Shown piece by piece: positions 34,501 through 44,822 of a stretch of 64,000 nucleotides of DNA (within the stretch, counting starts at the first letter, position 1; every line of letters starts with the position of its first letter). A program made the position numbers and the translations under genes. The DNA lies in NCBI RefSeq assembly GCF_958298935.1, contig NC_084928.1:17763501-17827500 (forward strand), written 5' to 3'. The DNA comes from Phragmites australis (lineage: Eukaryota; Streptophyta; Magnoliopsida; Poales; Poaceae). A model generated the notes under the pieces. It was not told the origin of the DNA. It made no database searches and saw nothing but the letters and a program-made list of their open reading frames with translations.

Positions 34501-35609
34501 GAAGATCCAATGTTGCGCAAACCAAAAGGCATTGACACATAGCAATAGGTCCCCACCGGGGAAATAAAAGATATTTTTTCTTCATCCTGTTTGGCCATGC
34601 GGATTTGGTGATTACTCGAATTTGCATCTAAAAAATACAAAAAATCGCATCCCGCGGTGGAATTGACTATCTGATCTATGCGGGGTAAAGGAAAAAGATC
34701 TTTTGGGTAAGCCTTGTTAAGGTCGGTGTAGTCGACACACATTCGTAGCTTGCCGTTGGCCTTGGGGACGACGACTGGGTTGGCCAGCCACTCCGGGTGG
34801 GGGACCTCTCTGATGAATCCAACGTCGAGGAGCTTGTTGACTTGCTCCCGAATGAACTCCTGGCGCTCGGGCGCCTGCCGCCTGCCGCCGGTTCTTCTGC
34901 CTCACCGGCCGTGCGTCTGGTTGCATAGCAAGGTCATGCTCGATCACCTCCCTAGGGATCCCGAGCATATCTGATGGCTGCCATGCAAACACGTCAGCGT
35001 TAGCCTAGAGGAAGGCGATGAGCGCACTTTCCTATTTGTCGACCAGGTCTCCACCGATTTGGATGACTTGGGAGGAGTCTTTGCCCACCACGACCTCCTT
35101 CTTGGGGATGGATGCGTTGGCGGTGAGTCGGGGTTTGGATGAAGAGGGTCCCAGGCCCCCTGGGTGTCCTTCGACCTTGGCCCGAGCAGAGACCAAGGCC
35201 GAGTATAGTTGCTCGATGCAGGAGTTGGCGCTGCCGGTCTCGGCTGGCACGGAGATGGGGCCAGCAGGGCTCGGCATCTTGACCGTGAGGTAGGCGTAGT
35301 GTGTCACCACCATGAACCGGGCGAGCCTGGGCGCCCGAGGATTGAGTTGTAGGGGAGAGGGACCTCCACGACATCGAAGACAACGTTCTCCATTCGGAAA
35401 TTGTCTTGGCTCCCGAAAGTGATGGGCAGCTTGACATGCCCAAGGGGTAGTGTGTGTCCCGGCGTCACCCCATAAAAGGGGAGGGATGGCTTTAGGCGCC
35501 TCGAAGGCATCTGCAGCTTCTTGAATGCCTCCTGGGACAGGAGGTTTAGGCCTGCACCCCCATCGATCAGCACCCGATTGACCTTCACATTGCAGATGGT
35601 GGGGGACAC
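31571..35609 (-). pseudogene. Tat-A pol: protease, RT, RNase H, archaeal-type RNase H, integrase
   Basis: Protease (from 35609) has VLIDGGAGLNLLS. RT has MCVDYTDLNKAYPKD (34742), MPFGLRNIGSSFQRA and the catalytic box as YVND (N codon 34434-34436), where YVDD is expected. The RNase H of pol follows near 33470-33720. The second RNase H (33452 downward) has WVMHFDSSLMLKG, NNMAEYEGLIAGL and a late HRDNALADDLSRLAS. Integrase begins with an HHCC zinc region (CRACQLHAKQIHQ, about 32500) and then WGLDILGPFP. A frameshift near 32600 splits RNase H from integrase. Its C-terminal core has LPAVLWANRTTSSRATGETL and FFLIYGPEAVLPSE (about 31930-32040). The frame ends near 31571. Further stops lie near 33474, 33722, 34100 and 34236. 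Confidence 0.92.
33821..33892 (-). repeat. 36-bp (12-residue) repeat in the RT to RNase H linker
   Basis: GCTCGACTCCCT recurs at 33821 and 33857, an exact 36-bp spacing in the pol frame. On the minus strand it encodes a Gly-Val-Glu-Pro motif followed by Thr/Ser, Pro and Asp residues. The period is a whole number of codons, so copies can change without shifting pol. Confidence 0.7.
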
Positions 35610-35621
35610 TACCAGAGGTAC

Positions 35622-37430
35622 TCACCCCACCCCTGTAGTACTCGCGTGGTGGTCCACCAGACTGAAGGTGATCGGGGTCTCCGACCACTTCAGAGGCCTT
35701 GCGGCCGCAGCGCCTGGGGTTGCCGAGCACACCTCACGCCGCATTGTCTTGATGTAGCGATGAGAGGAGGGCATGTATGCACCTCCGTTGATGAAAGTGA
35801 CGGTGTGCTCGGGCTCTTGGAACCTGAGCTCTTGGTTTTCGGGGGCAGCTTTGTCGTCACCACCCCTGCGACGCTCTTCACGCTCCTTCTGGCGCTGCTC
35901 GACGAGGCTCTTGACTGACCGGTACTCAGTGAGGTCGTGCCAGTCAGTTTGGTGGATTTTACACCATTTTCCCAGTTCGGGCCTCGCGGGAGCAGGCTTC
36001 TTGTCGACAGCCACCCGGCGTGCCAGCCTGCGGGCAGCGCCCTTCGCCAGCATGACAGGGGCAGTGTCGCACTTCTTTCTCTTTTTCTTTTCCCACTTGT
36101 CAGAGTGGGAAGGACTTGCCTTGTCGGTAGCGGGCTGCTCAGGGCTCGGGACATGCCACGCCCGAGCCTCCGCCGCCCTGAGGCACTTGTCGGCCAACAC
36201 GAAGAGCTTCGCGGTGGTTTCAACCTCATGCGTACCTAGCTTTTCAAGCATCCGCTCATCACAGAAGCCCTGCTGGAAGGCGACAATGATGGCATGGGGG
36301 TTGATCCACGGGATGGTGTTGCGGACCTGGCTGAAGCATTGTATGAAGTGCCTCAGCGTCTCCCCCTCTTGCTGCTTAGCGGCGTGGAGGTCGCACTCCA
36401 AGCCGGGGCGTGTGAAGGTGCCCTGAAAATTAGCTACAAATTGGTGGCACAGATCATCCCAGGAGCTAATAGATCCTGGGGGTAATTTCATAAGCCATGA
36501 GCGGGCAGAGCCCCTCAAGGCTACATGGAAGTAGTTGGCCATAACCTTTTCCTTCCCACCCGCTGCTTGGACGGCGGTGGTGTAGATTTGGAGGAACTCA
36601 ACGGTGTCGATGGACCCGTCGTACTTCTCCGGTAGTTTTGGCCGGAACTTCGTGGGCTAGTTGACCCAGTGGAGCTCACTGGTGAATGCGCGACAGCCCG
36701 TACCGTATCCCACGGCGCCGACCGGGCCCTTGGGGGGCGAACGCCGGTGCGCCGGGGAACCACGATGGTCGCGGGTCGGCATAGAGGAAGCCTGGTCCTC
36801 TGCCTCGACCTCACGCCGGGACTCCCGGTGGCGCTCGAGAGTGACGCGCGCATCTTCGATAGCCCTCCGCTCGTTGAGGTGCAGGCGGAGGTCCTAAGCT
36901 CCTGTTGTCACCAGGGGGCGGCATTCTGCCTGGAGGCCCCCCGGCCGGTTCTGCCGCCACCCAAAGATGGACCGACTTTTGTCACACCGCGGTGGGAGGT
37001 GGCACGGGAACTTTCGGCCAGTACCTGCAAGTGAGCCGTGCCCACCAAGGCGGCCACCTCCTGCAGCCAACGGCCTTCCGGGGTTTCCCCTGCTGCCTGG
37101 ACAGGCGGGTGCCTGAGGAGTGCTTGCGCTGCAAGCAAAGCACTCCCAGGGCTGGCGTCACCGAAGGCGAGCCTATGCCATAACTGTGCCCGGCGCTCTC
37201 CGGACATCGATCTTGCGGCAGGGACGTCTATCGCTTGCTGAGGGTTAGGCGGCCCGCCTGTGGTGTGGCGGCCCTACTGGGCCCAGCGCCGTTGTCCCCA
37301 AGGGAGGGGGCACTGTACGGGCCGACTGCTGCTGCTGAGGAACAGCAGGAGCTGGGGTGTCCTGGGCCATGTGCTCCAGCTCTTTGCTCGAGTTTGAGCC
37401 AGTGCGTTGAAGACGATGTTCGCCCACCAT
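35622..37430 (-). pseudogene. Tat-A gag
   Basis: The first Met after the primer site is at 37430, with a Gln/Pro-rich start and a stop near 37245. The conserved gag core lies at 36660-35980. It contains FRPKLPEKYDGS in a shifted frame, then FHVALRGSARSWLMKLP, FVANFQGTF and ETLRHFIQCFSQVRNTIP. A Lys/Arg-rich stretch (KWEKKKRKKCD, about 36090) and an acidic-basic tail follow. A CCHC knuckle is not clear; WCKIHQTDWHDLTEY (about 35940) replaces it, as in other Tat gags. It is broken by frameshifts near 36540 and 36660 and by stops. The product would form the particle shell. Confidence 0.88.
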
Positions 37431-37470
37431 TTTTTCCTGCAGAAAATAAGGCGGATTCAGGGATGCAACC

Positions 37471-37488
37471 CCCCTACTTGGCGCGCCA
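37471..37488 (-). other. Tat-A primer-binding site
   Basis: The minus strand reads TGGCGCGCCAAGTAGGGG two bases inside the 5' LTR, the position and TGG start expected of a tRNA primer site. I cannot assign the tRNA without a search. Confidence 0.7.
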
Positions 37489-37490
37489 GC

Positions 37491-38794
37491 TGTCGGTGGG
37501 TGAACTTCGCAAGCGGGGATCCTGAGGGACCCCCTTTGAGATTCGGCCGGGGGGCTGATTCTGGATCTACCTCGTATATGGATTTAATGCGAGTATGTGA
37601 GATGTAGGAGGGACGGATGATCGACTGCTAGTGTGAGTAAATGCTTGAGGGATTTTAGACAGGTTCAGGCCGCATGGAGCGTAATACCCTACTCCTATGT
37701 GTATGCTATTAATGTTCTTGGAATGCCTCTCTTTGGATCTCTGTATTACAAGGTTTTTTGTTTAAGTCTAGAGCTTCGGTCTTGCTTCGAGCTTGGTGAA
37801 CCTCTGCTCAGTTTCTCAGACTTGTGTCCTGTGTGCTTCAGCTTGTTCAGGCTTCTACTTCAGCTTGTTCTTTTCCGAAGTGCAGCCCCCTTTTTATCCT
37901 GTTGGGGGAGGCTTGGCGTGCCCAGAAAGGAGGGCACGAGTTCCCATGAGCCATAAATGTAAAGCAACCATCATGGGGCTGCAGTTTGATGTTACAGGAG
38001 GTTGAAAATGCGCCCTCGGCCGGTCCTGTCGCTCATTACGCCAACTTTAGTAGGTGCAGGGGGGCCATCGGGCAACCGCCGAGCAACCCCGCATGCCCGC
38101 CCAGTCAGAGCAGGTCTGACACAGCAAGGCGGCAGGCAATATGCCTGGATCCCAGCGATGATATCTTCAAGCCGTTTCCCTTATGGGCCCCGCAGGGTGA
38201 CCCATCGCAATAAATGTCCCCACGGCTTCCCGCCAGGCGGTGGCAGGGACTGACGTACTTAGTACGATTGGCGTGGGGGGAGTGATTGGAAGTGACAGGC
38301 CATGCTCCCTCTTAAATGCAGCATCGGGCCTCTCACCAATTGACACCTTACCGTTGAGCCCTTGTGGGGTCCACCGGTAAGGGGCTTCTCAGCTCCTCGG
38401 GGAACTCTGGGTGCTCAAAGACTACTGTTCATAGCCCCGAGCGCCCTCTCCCAGATATGTCTCTTCTCGGTCCTCGGGGAACTCTGGGCACTGGGGGACT
38501 ACTTTTCATGGCCCCGAGCACCCTTTCCGGAACTGGCTCTTCTCGGGTCGTCGGTGAACTCTGAGTACTCAGGGACCACTAATCATGGCCCCGAGCACCC
38601 CTCCCGGAACTGTGTCTTCTCGGGTCCTCGGGGAACTACGGGTACTCGGGGACCACTGTTCACGGCCCCGAGCACCCCTCCCAGAACTGGGTCTTCTCGG
38701 GCCTCGGGGAGATGGTCCCCGAGGGAAGGTGCCACGTGGCATTTGTTGTCCTCGCCTCGGGACTCGGGGACCCCTGGTTCCCTTGTCACCGACA
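37491..38794 (-). repeat. Tat-A 5' LTR (1304 bp)
   Basis: It starts TGTCGGTGGG and ends CACCGACA, followed by the ACTAT target duplication. It differs from the 3' LTR mainly by transitions and small indels, for example a 13-bp shorter stretch near 38200. It carries the same four 77-bp units. Confidence 0.95.
38392..38708. repeat. 77-bp minisatellite in the Tat-A 5' LTR, four copies
   Basis: Anchors equivalent to ACTGTTCAT fall at 38424, 38501, 38578 and 38655, again exactly 77 bp apart. Copy number matches the 3' LTR, so the array predates this insertion. Confidence 0.92.
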
Positions 38795-38892
38795 ACTATG
38801 TTAGCCTTTTGACTGATGGAGACAGTGGCAACTATAAGACCCCCATTATCAGATCTCCCGTGCCTCCTATATCAGTCCCTGGATTACGTAGC

Positions 38893-41800
38893 TGATACGC
38901 ACAGTACAATAGCCGTTGTATCACAGTCAAACTTTGTACATTATAGAAAGGCTCAGAATACAAAAGGTTACAAGCCGTATTGTATATTACAAGCTTGTCC
39001 TAGCGGCTATCAAAATACACAGCGGAATAAAAGCCAAAGCCAGAAGCAGCGAGGGTGCAAACGCGATTTTAGAGACTACTCTTCATCCCTGGCTTCACCT
39101 CCGGCGAAGTCAGCATCGGCTTCTTCATCTGAATGATAGCAAGAGTGAGTACGAAAGGTACTTAGCAAGCCCTATACTACTTCAAAGTGTCGATAGATGC
39201 ATACAGGGGTATTTCAAGGGCAAGGCTTTACGGTTTGGCTTTAGTGTAAAACAGTTTTATGCAGGTGGTCAGTGGTATCATTAGCTGATGACTTTAAAAC
39301 AGTTCACGTAGTTCAAAAACCAATAACAAGCTATATACGGGGTTTCTTGTCCTGGGAGGGGCTACACCTCACTCTGTAGTCCCTATTATCACATCTGGTG
39401 TACCTCTAGTACCACACAACTTCTGGAGGATCAAGCCAGGAACCACATCGCATGTACATCTAGTCCACACACTCACTCATCAAGACACAGCACCTAGAGT
39501 GTACTCAAGCGTGACCATGCCATCGCACGTCCATGATCGTGGACACGGTGATTTGAATAAATTTACACTCTGCAGAGGTTGTACAGCTTTATCCACGAGA
39601 TATGCTCATCTCCAACCGTAGCCAGCGGAGGAGCGAATCATACCGAGACCCTTCAAACACATTTCTTGCCGGACTTTTCCACGAGACAGGACGTATGGTT
39701 GCACGAGGGTGTTAAACATGAAAGCGCAAGACTCGGTCTTTAAGTGGCCGAGCTAGGCATCTTCATTAGAAATGAATACCACTAGGTAACTCAAGCCCTT
39801 AAGAGCATCCTCCCCAGAGGACCACACTGCCTGCCCGCGCCAAAACAGTTTTCACCCATTTTTACACATCTCCCATCATATCCCATACGGCATCAAAGAT
39901 TTCACAACCATCACAGGATTCACAACCACCAATGATTCATGGTATATGAATTAATTTTGATCTTGGTAAATCGTCATCTTCGAGGAGATGCATTTTAAAA
40001 GTGACATCTCCGAGAAGACGTATTCAATCCTAAGCACGCTAGATATCAATGCGTCATCCATTGTTATTATAGTTAAAAATAGATAATCCTAGGGTGATAT
40101 GTATACTGGATGATAACATTTATGGCATGACAAGTGTTTAATAGGATTAACTAGTTCAAGTGGTCTATAAAAGTGCAATACATAGCACATGCGATAATAG
40201 GTCAAGTTTTAGTTGTTCATGTAGATTATTTGAAAACATAGGTTCAATATGATCAAGGAATTAGGACTTGTCTTCTCTGGAGTTTTCCTCGAATTCTTGG
40301 TTGAAATTGGGGTCTTTCACACTTCTGACAATTCCTGCGCAGAACTCGCAGAAGTCGTGCTTTTCTGTAGTTATAACCACAATCAATAATAAGCTATACT
40401 AAAGAAGAATTAAATAACACTAAATGGAAAGCCAAATGAGCCCTAATAGATATCACAATGTGACAGATGAGTTGATCCTAATTTTAGATGAATTTCAGCG
40501 AAAGAATCGCCAAAATCGGAGCCAGAATAGAGAAGTTATCGCTCCTGGAAGATTTAATCAGAAATTAAATTGGGAAACTAAGAAAATGGTACTGTTCATA
40601 GGTGGGGCCCACATGTGGGGCCCATTGAACAATATCCTATGCCCACATAAACAGTAACTCGGTGAACCCACTTGAATAGTACTTAGTTGGGCCGAAATGG
40701 GCTTGGATTGGGCTAGATCCAGGCCTAGATTGGCCAGGCTAGGCTTGGGTTGCACAGTACTGGCCTACAAAGTACTGGCCCACTCGGGTTAGGCTGGTTG
40801 GCTAATAGGCCATAGAGGTAGGCTGATCTACTAAGCAGCCCGTTTGGCGGCTAGGCCGGCCAGCCGGACGTTGGGCCGAGCCAAGGCTACTTGACCAAGT
40901 CGAGTCATGGCCTGCTAGCGGGTCTGCGCGAGCCCATAGGCACACGGTCGCGCGAGAGCAGCGGAGGGGAGGGAATTTGGTGGGCAGTGAGGAATCCTAC
41001 GGTGGCGTGCTTGGGAAAGCTCGCCAGAGGGAGGCTCTCATCAGAGTTGATCTACGAGAATTCGACGCCAGGCTTAGACTCAACATGGTGGACTTGGCTG
41101 GGAGAATCTCAACGGCGGCTGGCGGCGAATGTGGTGCCAGATCCCAACCAGAGAGGAGACAGTGACGCGATGCAATTTGGACAGCACCTCCCCTGCACGG
41201 GGAGGTGCCAACCTGCAAGAAAAAGGGGCCACTGGACCTCCGGCAACATGGCGCGATGGTCGGTGACAACACAGGGCAAGGAACATGCCGGCAGTGATAG
41301 CTACATGGCGGCGGAGAGCAAAGCTCATGGTGGCGCGTGGCATCTAGCTAAAAGAGGGGCATGTGGACTCCTACATTCTATCAATGAGGTGTTAGGGGAC
41401 AAGAGGCTCATCGAAAAGGTGAACGATGGCGTGTTGCCCGCGATGGTTGGTGGCTTGTCAAAGAGGTGATGGCTGATGACTCACCTCCATGCGGAGGCAA
41501 CTCACATCTGCTTCCGGCGGACGGGTGGCTGCACGGGGACGGCGTTGAGCTCCTAGGCTCCTTGGCATCAAGTCAATGTTGAGTCGGCGATGGCAAGCGG
41601 CGGTGGGGTGAAAAAGGGGTGCGACGGCGGTGAAACATAAAATGGAGAGGAGAGGAGCGTGGCCTGCTATTTATAGAGAGGAGACTAAACTGGAGTGGTG
41701 GTGCGATGCGCTGGTGTCATGGGACGTCGACGGTGAGGTGGTGGTCGGCACCCACCTTATTTCCCGGAGCATGGGCATGCTCTGCGCTGACCAAGCGCAT

Positions 41801-42671
41801 GGGTCACGAAAGTCACAGCGTAGAGGCATGGGCAGTAGAGAGAGGGAGGGAGAGAGAAGAGAGAAAGTGGAGAAAGGAGGAGCCGGTCGGGGGATTTTCC
41901 TAGAGGGAATAGCGGCCGGCAGTGGGCGTGATGCGCTGGAATGGGAAGGAGGGAGGAGAGGGGGAGGAGGCGTGCTGGTGACGGTCAGATGAGCGACACA
42001 AGGCCCAGGGGACGGCCGAGGGCACGCGAGTGGGCCGACATCCAGCGTGAGGGAACGGTGGAGTGGGCCGATGGCTTGGCTGCGGCCCCAGTTGCAGGAT
42101 AGGGAGAGAAGGAGAAAGGGCCGGGCCAAGAAAGAGAGAGGGAAGGAGTTTGGGCCCGGGAGAAAATGGAAGAGAAAAAGAAAGAGGGAAAGGAAAGGGA
42201 TTTTGGGATAATTCAAATTGGGAAATTTGAATTTGGTTTTGTCTTTGGATTATGATCAATTCAATTAAACATATTTGAATCATATCTTGGACTTGGATCC
42301 TGAGACTTTTGAAGATGATTTGAATCAGGATTCAAATTCGTATTTGGATTTGAGCTGAATAGAATCTATGAGTAGAATTGAAATTGAGAGACATTCAATT
42401 TCAAATCTCCACACAAAGAATCACAAAAATCTCAACTAATGCATATGATCCATCTTAATGCAGAGATTATTTTGAAATTGATTCTAGTGCATTTTGGGAA
42501 TAGCTATTCAACTTGACACCCTTAACACACATATGAATGTATACATACTGATATACACATACATACATACACATATACTCCCTTGACTTTAATTATCTCA
42601 ATTAATCATAAAAAGTTTTAATTTGGAGTGAAATTGCAATTAATTAGCATGCTTAAACTCAGATTGTTACA
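38893..42671 (-). repeat. Probable solo LTR of a chromovirus (Tekay-like), about 3.8 kb
   Basis: On the minus strand the segment begins TGTAACAATCTGAG and would end GTGCGTATCA. A block at 39570-39600, in reverse complement, contains CAACCTCTGCAGAGTGTAAA. This matches 53216-53236 in the Tekay LTR, so the two LTRs are related. A minus-strand TATA box TATAAATAG lies at 41668-41676. Flanking 5-mers (GTAGC left, GTAAT right) do not match, so the ends or the solo status are uncertain. No gag or pol sequence occurs inside. Open frames within it are not protein-like. Confidence 0.6.
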
Positions 42672-42789
42672 GTAATGCTTAGGATGGAAATTTAAATTGG
42701 CCTATACTTGAGGAGCAAGAAGCACCAATCCAATCACCTCCTCCCTCTATGAGACCAAACAACAAAAGATAAAAAAATTGTGAGGAGGA

Positions 42790-43655
42790 AGATAAAATGT
42801 TGGTGTCAGCATGGTTAAATATAAGTATGGATGCAGCTCAAGAGACCCAACAATCTTGCTCTACTTATTAGAATAGAATTCATTCTTACTTCCACGATCA
42901 CAAGAACTTCGAATCAGATCGTAATCCAACTTCCCTCCAAAACCGTTGGTTCGATATTCAAAAAACTATTAACATGTTTGCTTCTTGTGTTGATGACATT
43001 GAGTAGAGAAGGCAAAGCGGGGTTACAGAGAGAGGCAAGGTTAGTTAACATGTTGCTTCATTCAATTTCTTCTAAACTCCATATGATATGTGCAAGTGTA
43101 ATAACACATATTTAATATTTACTTATTCAGATTGTTGAAGCATGTACTGTGTACAAAGGAAAAAATAATGGCAAAGCATTCCATTTCTTGGATTGTTGGC
43201 CTTTATTACAACACCAACCAAAGTGGACTGATTTGCTATCTTCAAAGAAGTAGAAGACAACATCTAGTTCATCTCCAGGTTCTTCTAGTCCTGCAAGTGC
43301 CAACTCAAGTAGCCGAATTGATGATGAGGAAGTCCCAGTAGCAACTCCAGAAAGTGATTCCTTGAGAAGACCAAGTGGTAAGATGGAGTCCAAAGAGAGA
43401 TTACGATGAGGAAAAAGTTGCCTAGGCAAAGTAGATAACCTGTATATGGAAGCATTTGATAGTTTCTAGGCAAAGAAGGTAGAAGCGGAGAAAGTGAAAG
43501 AGATCAACAAAGAGGAGCGCTATGAACGAGCATATGCACAAGAACAAGAGAGAATTGCATTAGAACAAGGGAGGATTACTATTGAGGCCAAAAAACTTGA
43601 AGTTAAGAATAAAGAGTTGGAGTTCAAGAGATGGAGAGAAGATGAGAGAATTATG
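42790..43655 (+). pseudogene. PIF/Harbinger-type Myb-like ORF1 remnant
   Basis: The first exon has MLVSAWLNISMDA, then a stop, NRIHSYFHDHKNFESDRNP and SLQNRWFDIQKTINMFASC. This is the Myb/trihelix-like pattern of proteins encoded beside PIF/Harbinger transposases and of related 'NAM-associated' plant genes. An intron from about 43039 (GTTAG) to 43131 (TTATTCAG) separates it from FHFLDCWPLLQHQPKW. A Ser-rich linker and a long Glu/Lys/Arg coiled coil (43450-43650) follow. Stops lie near 42870, 43004, 43250, 43410 and 43470. A Tat LTR inserted at 43661 cuts off the end. No transposase is visible. Confidence 0.7.
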
Positions 43656-43660
43656 GGGAT

Positions 43661-44279
43661 TGTTGGAAACTAGCATAACCAGACAAGATGGTGGGTCTTC
43701 GCACTCCAAAAGGATCCAAAGGCTATGCGGGAACGTATGTGATATCGAGAACTGCTCACTGATATTAATGTCACATGTCTCGTCAGTTACAGTGGCACCC
43801 TATTTATAGGCTATACTCGACCACTCCACATTACAATTTACGAAATTACCCCTCCAACTGCCACATGCTCGGCATATTCGAGGGTACTAAGGTTCTTTAC
43901 TAAGCACATCTAGGTTATTTACAATCTTTCTCATGGTCTTTGGTCGCCACCTATGGTCCTCCCTTCGATCATGCCTTCGCCTGTTGCTCCCTTAGGTCAC
44001 CCTTCGCTTGGACCTCCGAAGGTCTTTGCTTAGCCGCACCTTTGCTATCCCTTCGAGTGACCCCCTCATGACGTCGAGCGAAGCCCTTCAGTTGTGCTCC
44101 GAAGGCCCGATGAAGGCTTCACTCATCCCAGCTGTCGTAACCGTCTCTACGGCGTGTAGAGTCCGAAGGGTTCCTCTAGCATGGTAGATCCATAGTAAAT
44201 GTAAGTCTTGTTAGTTTGCGGCATCCACGAAGATCTTCGACCCAATGGCTGAAGGGGCATGTGAAACCATACCCCAACA
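43661..44279 (-). repeat. Tat-B 3' LTR (619 bp)
   Basis: It begins TGTTGGAAAC and ends ACCCCAACA, forming a TGTTGG/CCAACA inverted repeat at the ends. The left flank is GGGAT (43656-43660). The partner LTR is missing, so the target duplication cannot be tested. A TATA-like CCCTATTTATAGG lies at 43798-43810, readable on either strand. Confidence 0.78.
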
Positions 44280-44293
44280 GCACCCCCCACAGG
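44280..44293 (-). other. Tat-B polypurine tract
   Basis: The minus strand reads CTGTGGGGGGTGC immediately before the LTR, a good purine run. Confidence 0.7.
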
Positions 44294-44576
44294 CAAGGTT
44301 CCTCCTCGATGGGCCCAACACGTGAATTAGATGGTATCATCGAACACCGCCCCTTCGGCCCATCAAAGGTCTCTTGCTATATGAGATACCTTTTCTAATC
44401 AGCCCCCCTTGCACATCCAAAGGGTTTAACCTTTCTTATTAGTGACGATTTGACTCTGGTGAACAGGTCGAATCCCAAAATGCCAGTTACTATTCATTTA
44501 TCTTAACTGCCATTAATGTGATAGTTTGATTACCAACGCGCACCTCTTCAACTACCCTCGAGATGCCGTTCTTACT

Positions 44577-44590
44577 GATATATATAGACT
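44577..44590 (+). promoter_or_regulatory. TATA box of antisense gene B
   Basis: GATATATATAGACT lies about 110 bp before the ATG at 44699, matching the spacing seen in genes A and C. Confidence 0.55.
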
Positions 44591-44698
44591 ACCCCATGAT
44601 TCATTTGGTTTTATCGAGCCTCTGCGTTCTAGTCTTTGCACTATGCACGAAGCTATTCGCCACCCTTCGCACCTTGAATTGAAGCCAAGGCGTTTCTG

Positions 44699-44822
44699 AT
44701 GGCTCCGAAAAGCAAAACCGGCAAGCTAAAGACCTACTAGATCGGGCAATCGAAGGTCGACGAAGAAGTCCTGGCTGGTGTGATTAAGGAAGGTTTGATA
44801 AGTGACATCTTGAAAGTTAGAC
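44699..44822 (+). pseudogene. Tat-B antisense gene, first segment
   Basis: It starts MAPKSKTGKLK, has a stop after 13 codons, then continues VDEEVLAGVIKEGLI. At 44822 the Tekay element interrupts it. The frame resumes without shift at 53939, after the element and one copy of the TAGAC duplication. The start resembles gene C (Lys-rich, then the PF04195-like region). Function unknown. Confidence 0.65.

Larger units (their letters stand above)
25106..38794 (-). mobile_element. Tat-lineage Ty3/gypsy retrotransposon, structurally complete
   Basis: Two LTRs (25106-26416 and 37491-38794) begin TGTCGGTG and end CACCGACA. The 5-bp target duplication ACTAT is exact at 25101-25105 and 38795-38799. Gag, protease, RT, RNase H, a second archaeal-type RNase H and integrase run on the minus strand, so the 5' LTR is the right one. 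A long 3' region holds degenerate repeats and an antisense gene on the plus strand. The second RNase H and the antisense gene are hallmarks of the Tat lineage. Comparing by eye the first 215 bp or so of the LTRs after the start gives about 14 differences, so insertion is not recent. All genes are broken. Confidence 0.95.

Noticed and set aside
41671..42216. 181-residue minus-strand frame
   Set aside because: Pro/Ser/Leu-rich frame inside the solo LTR leader, no domain, and other frames are open too.
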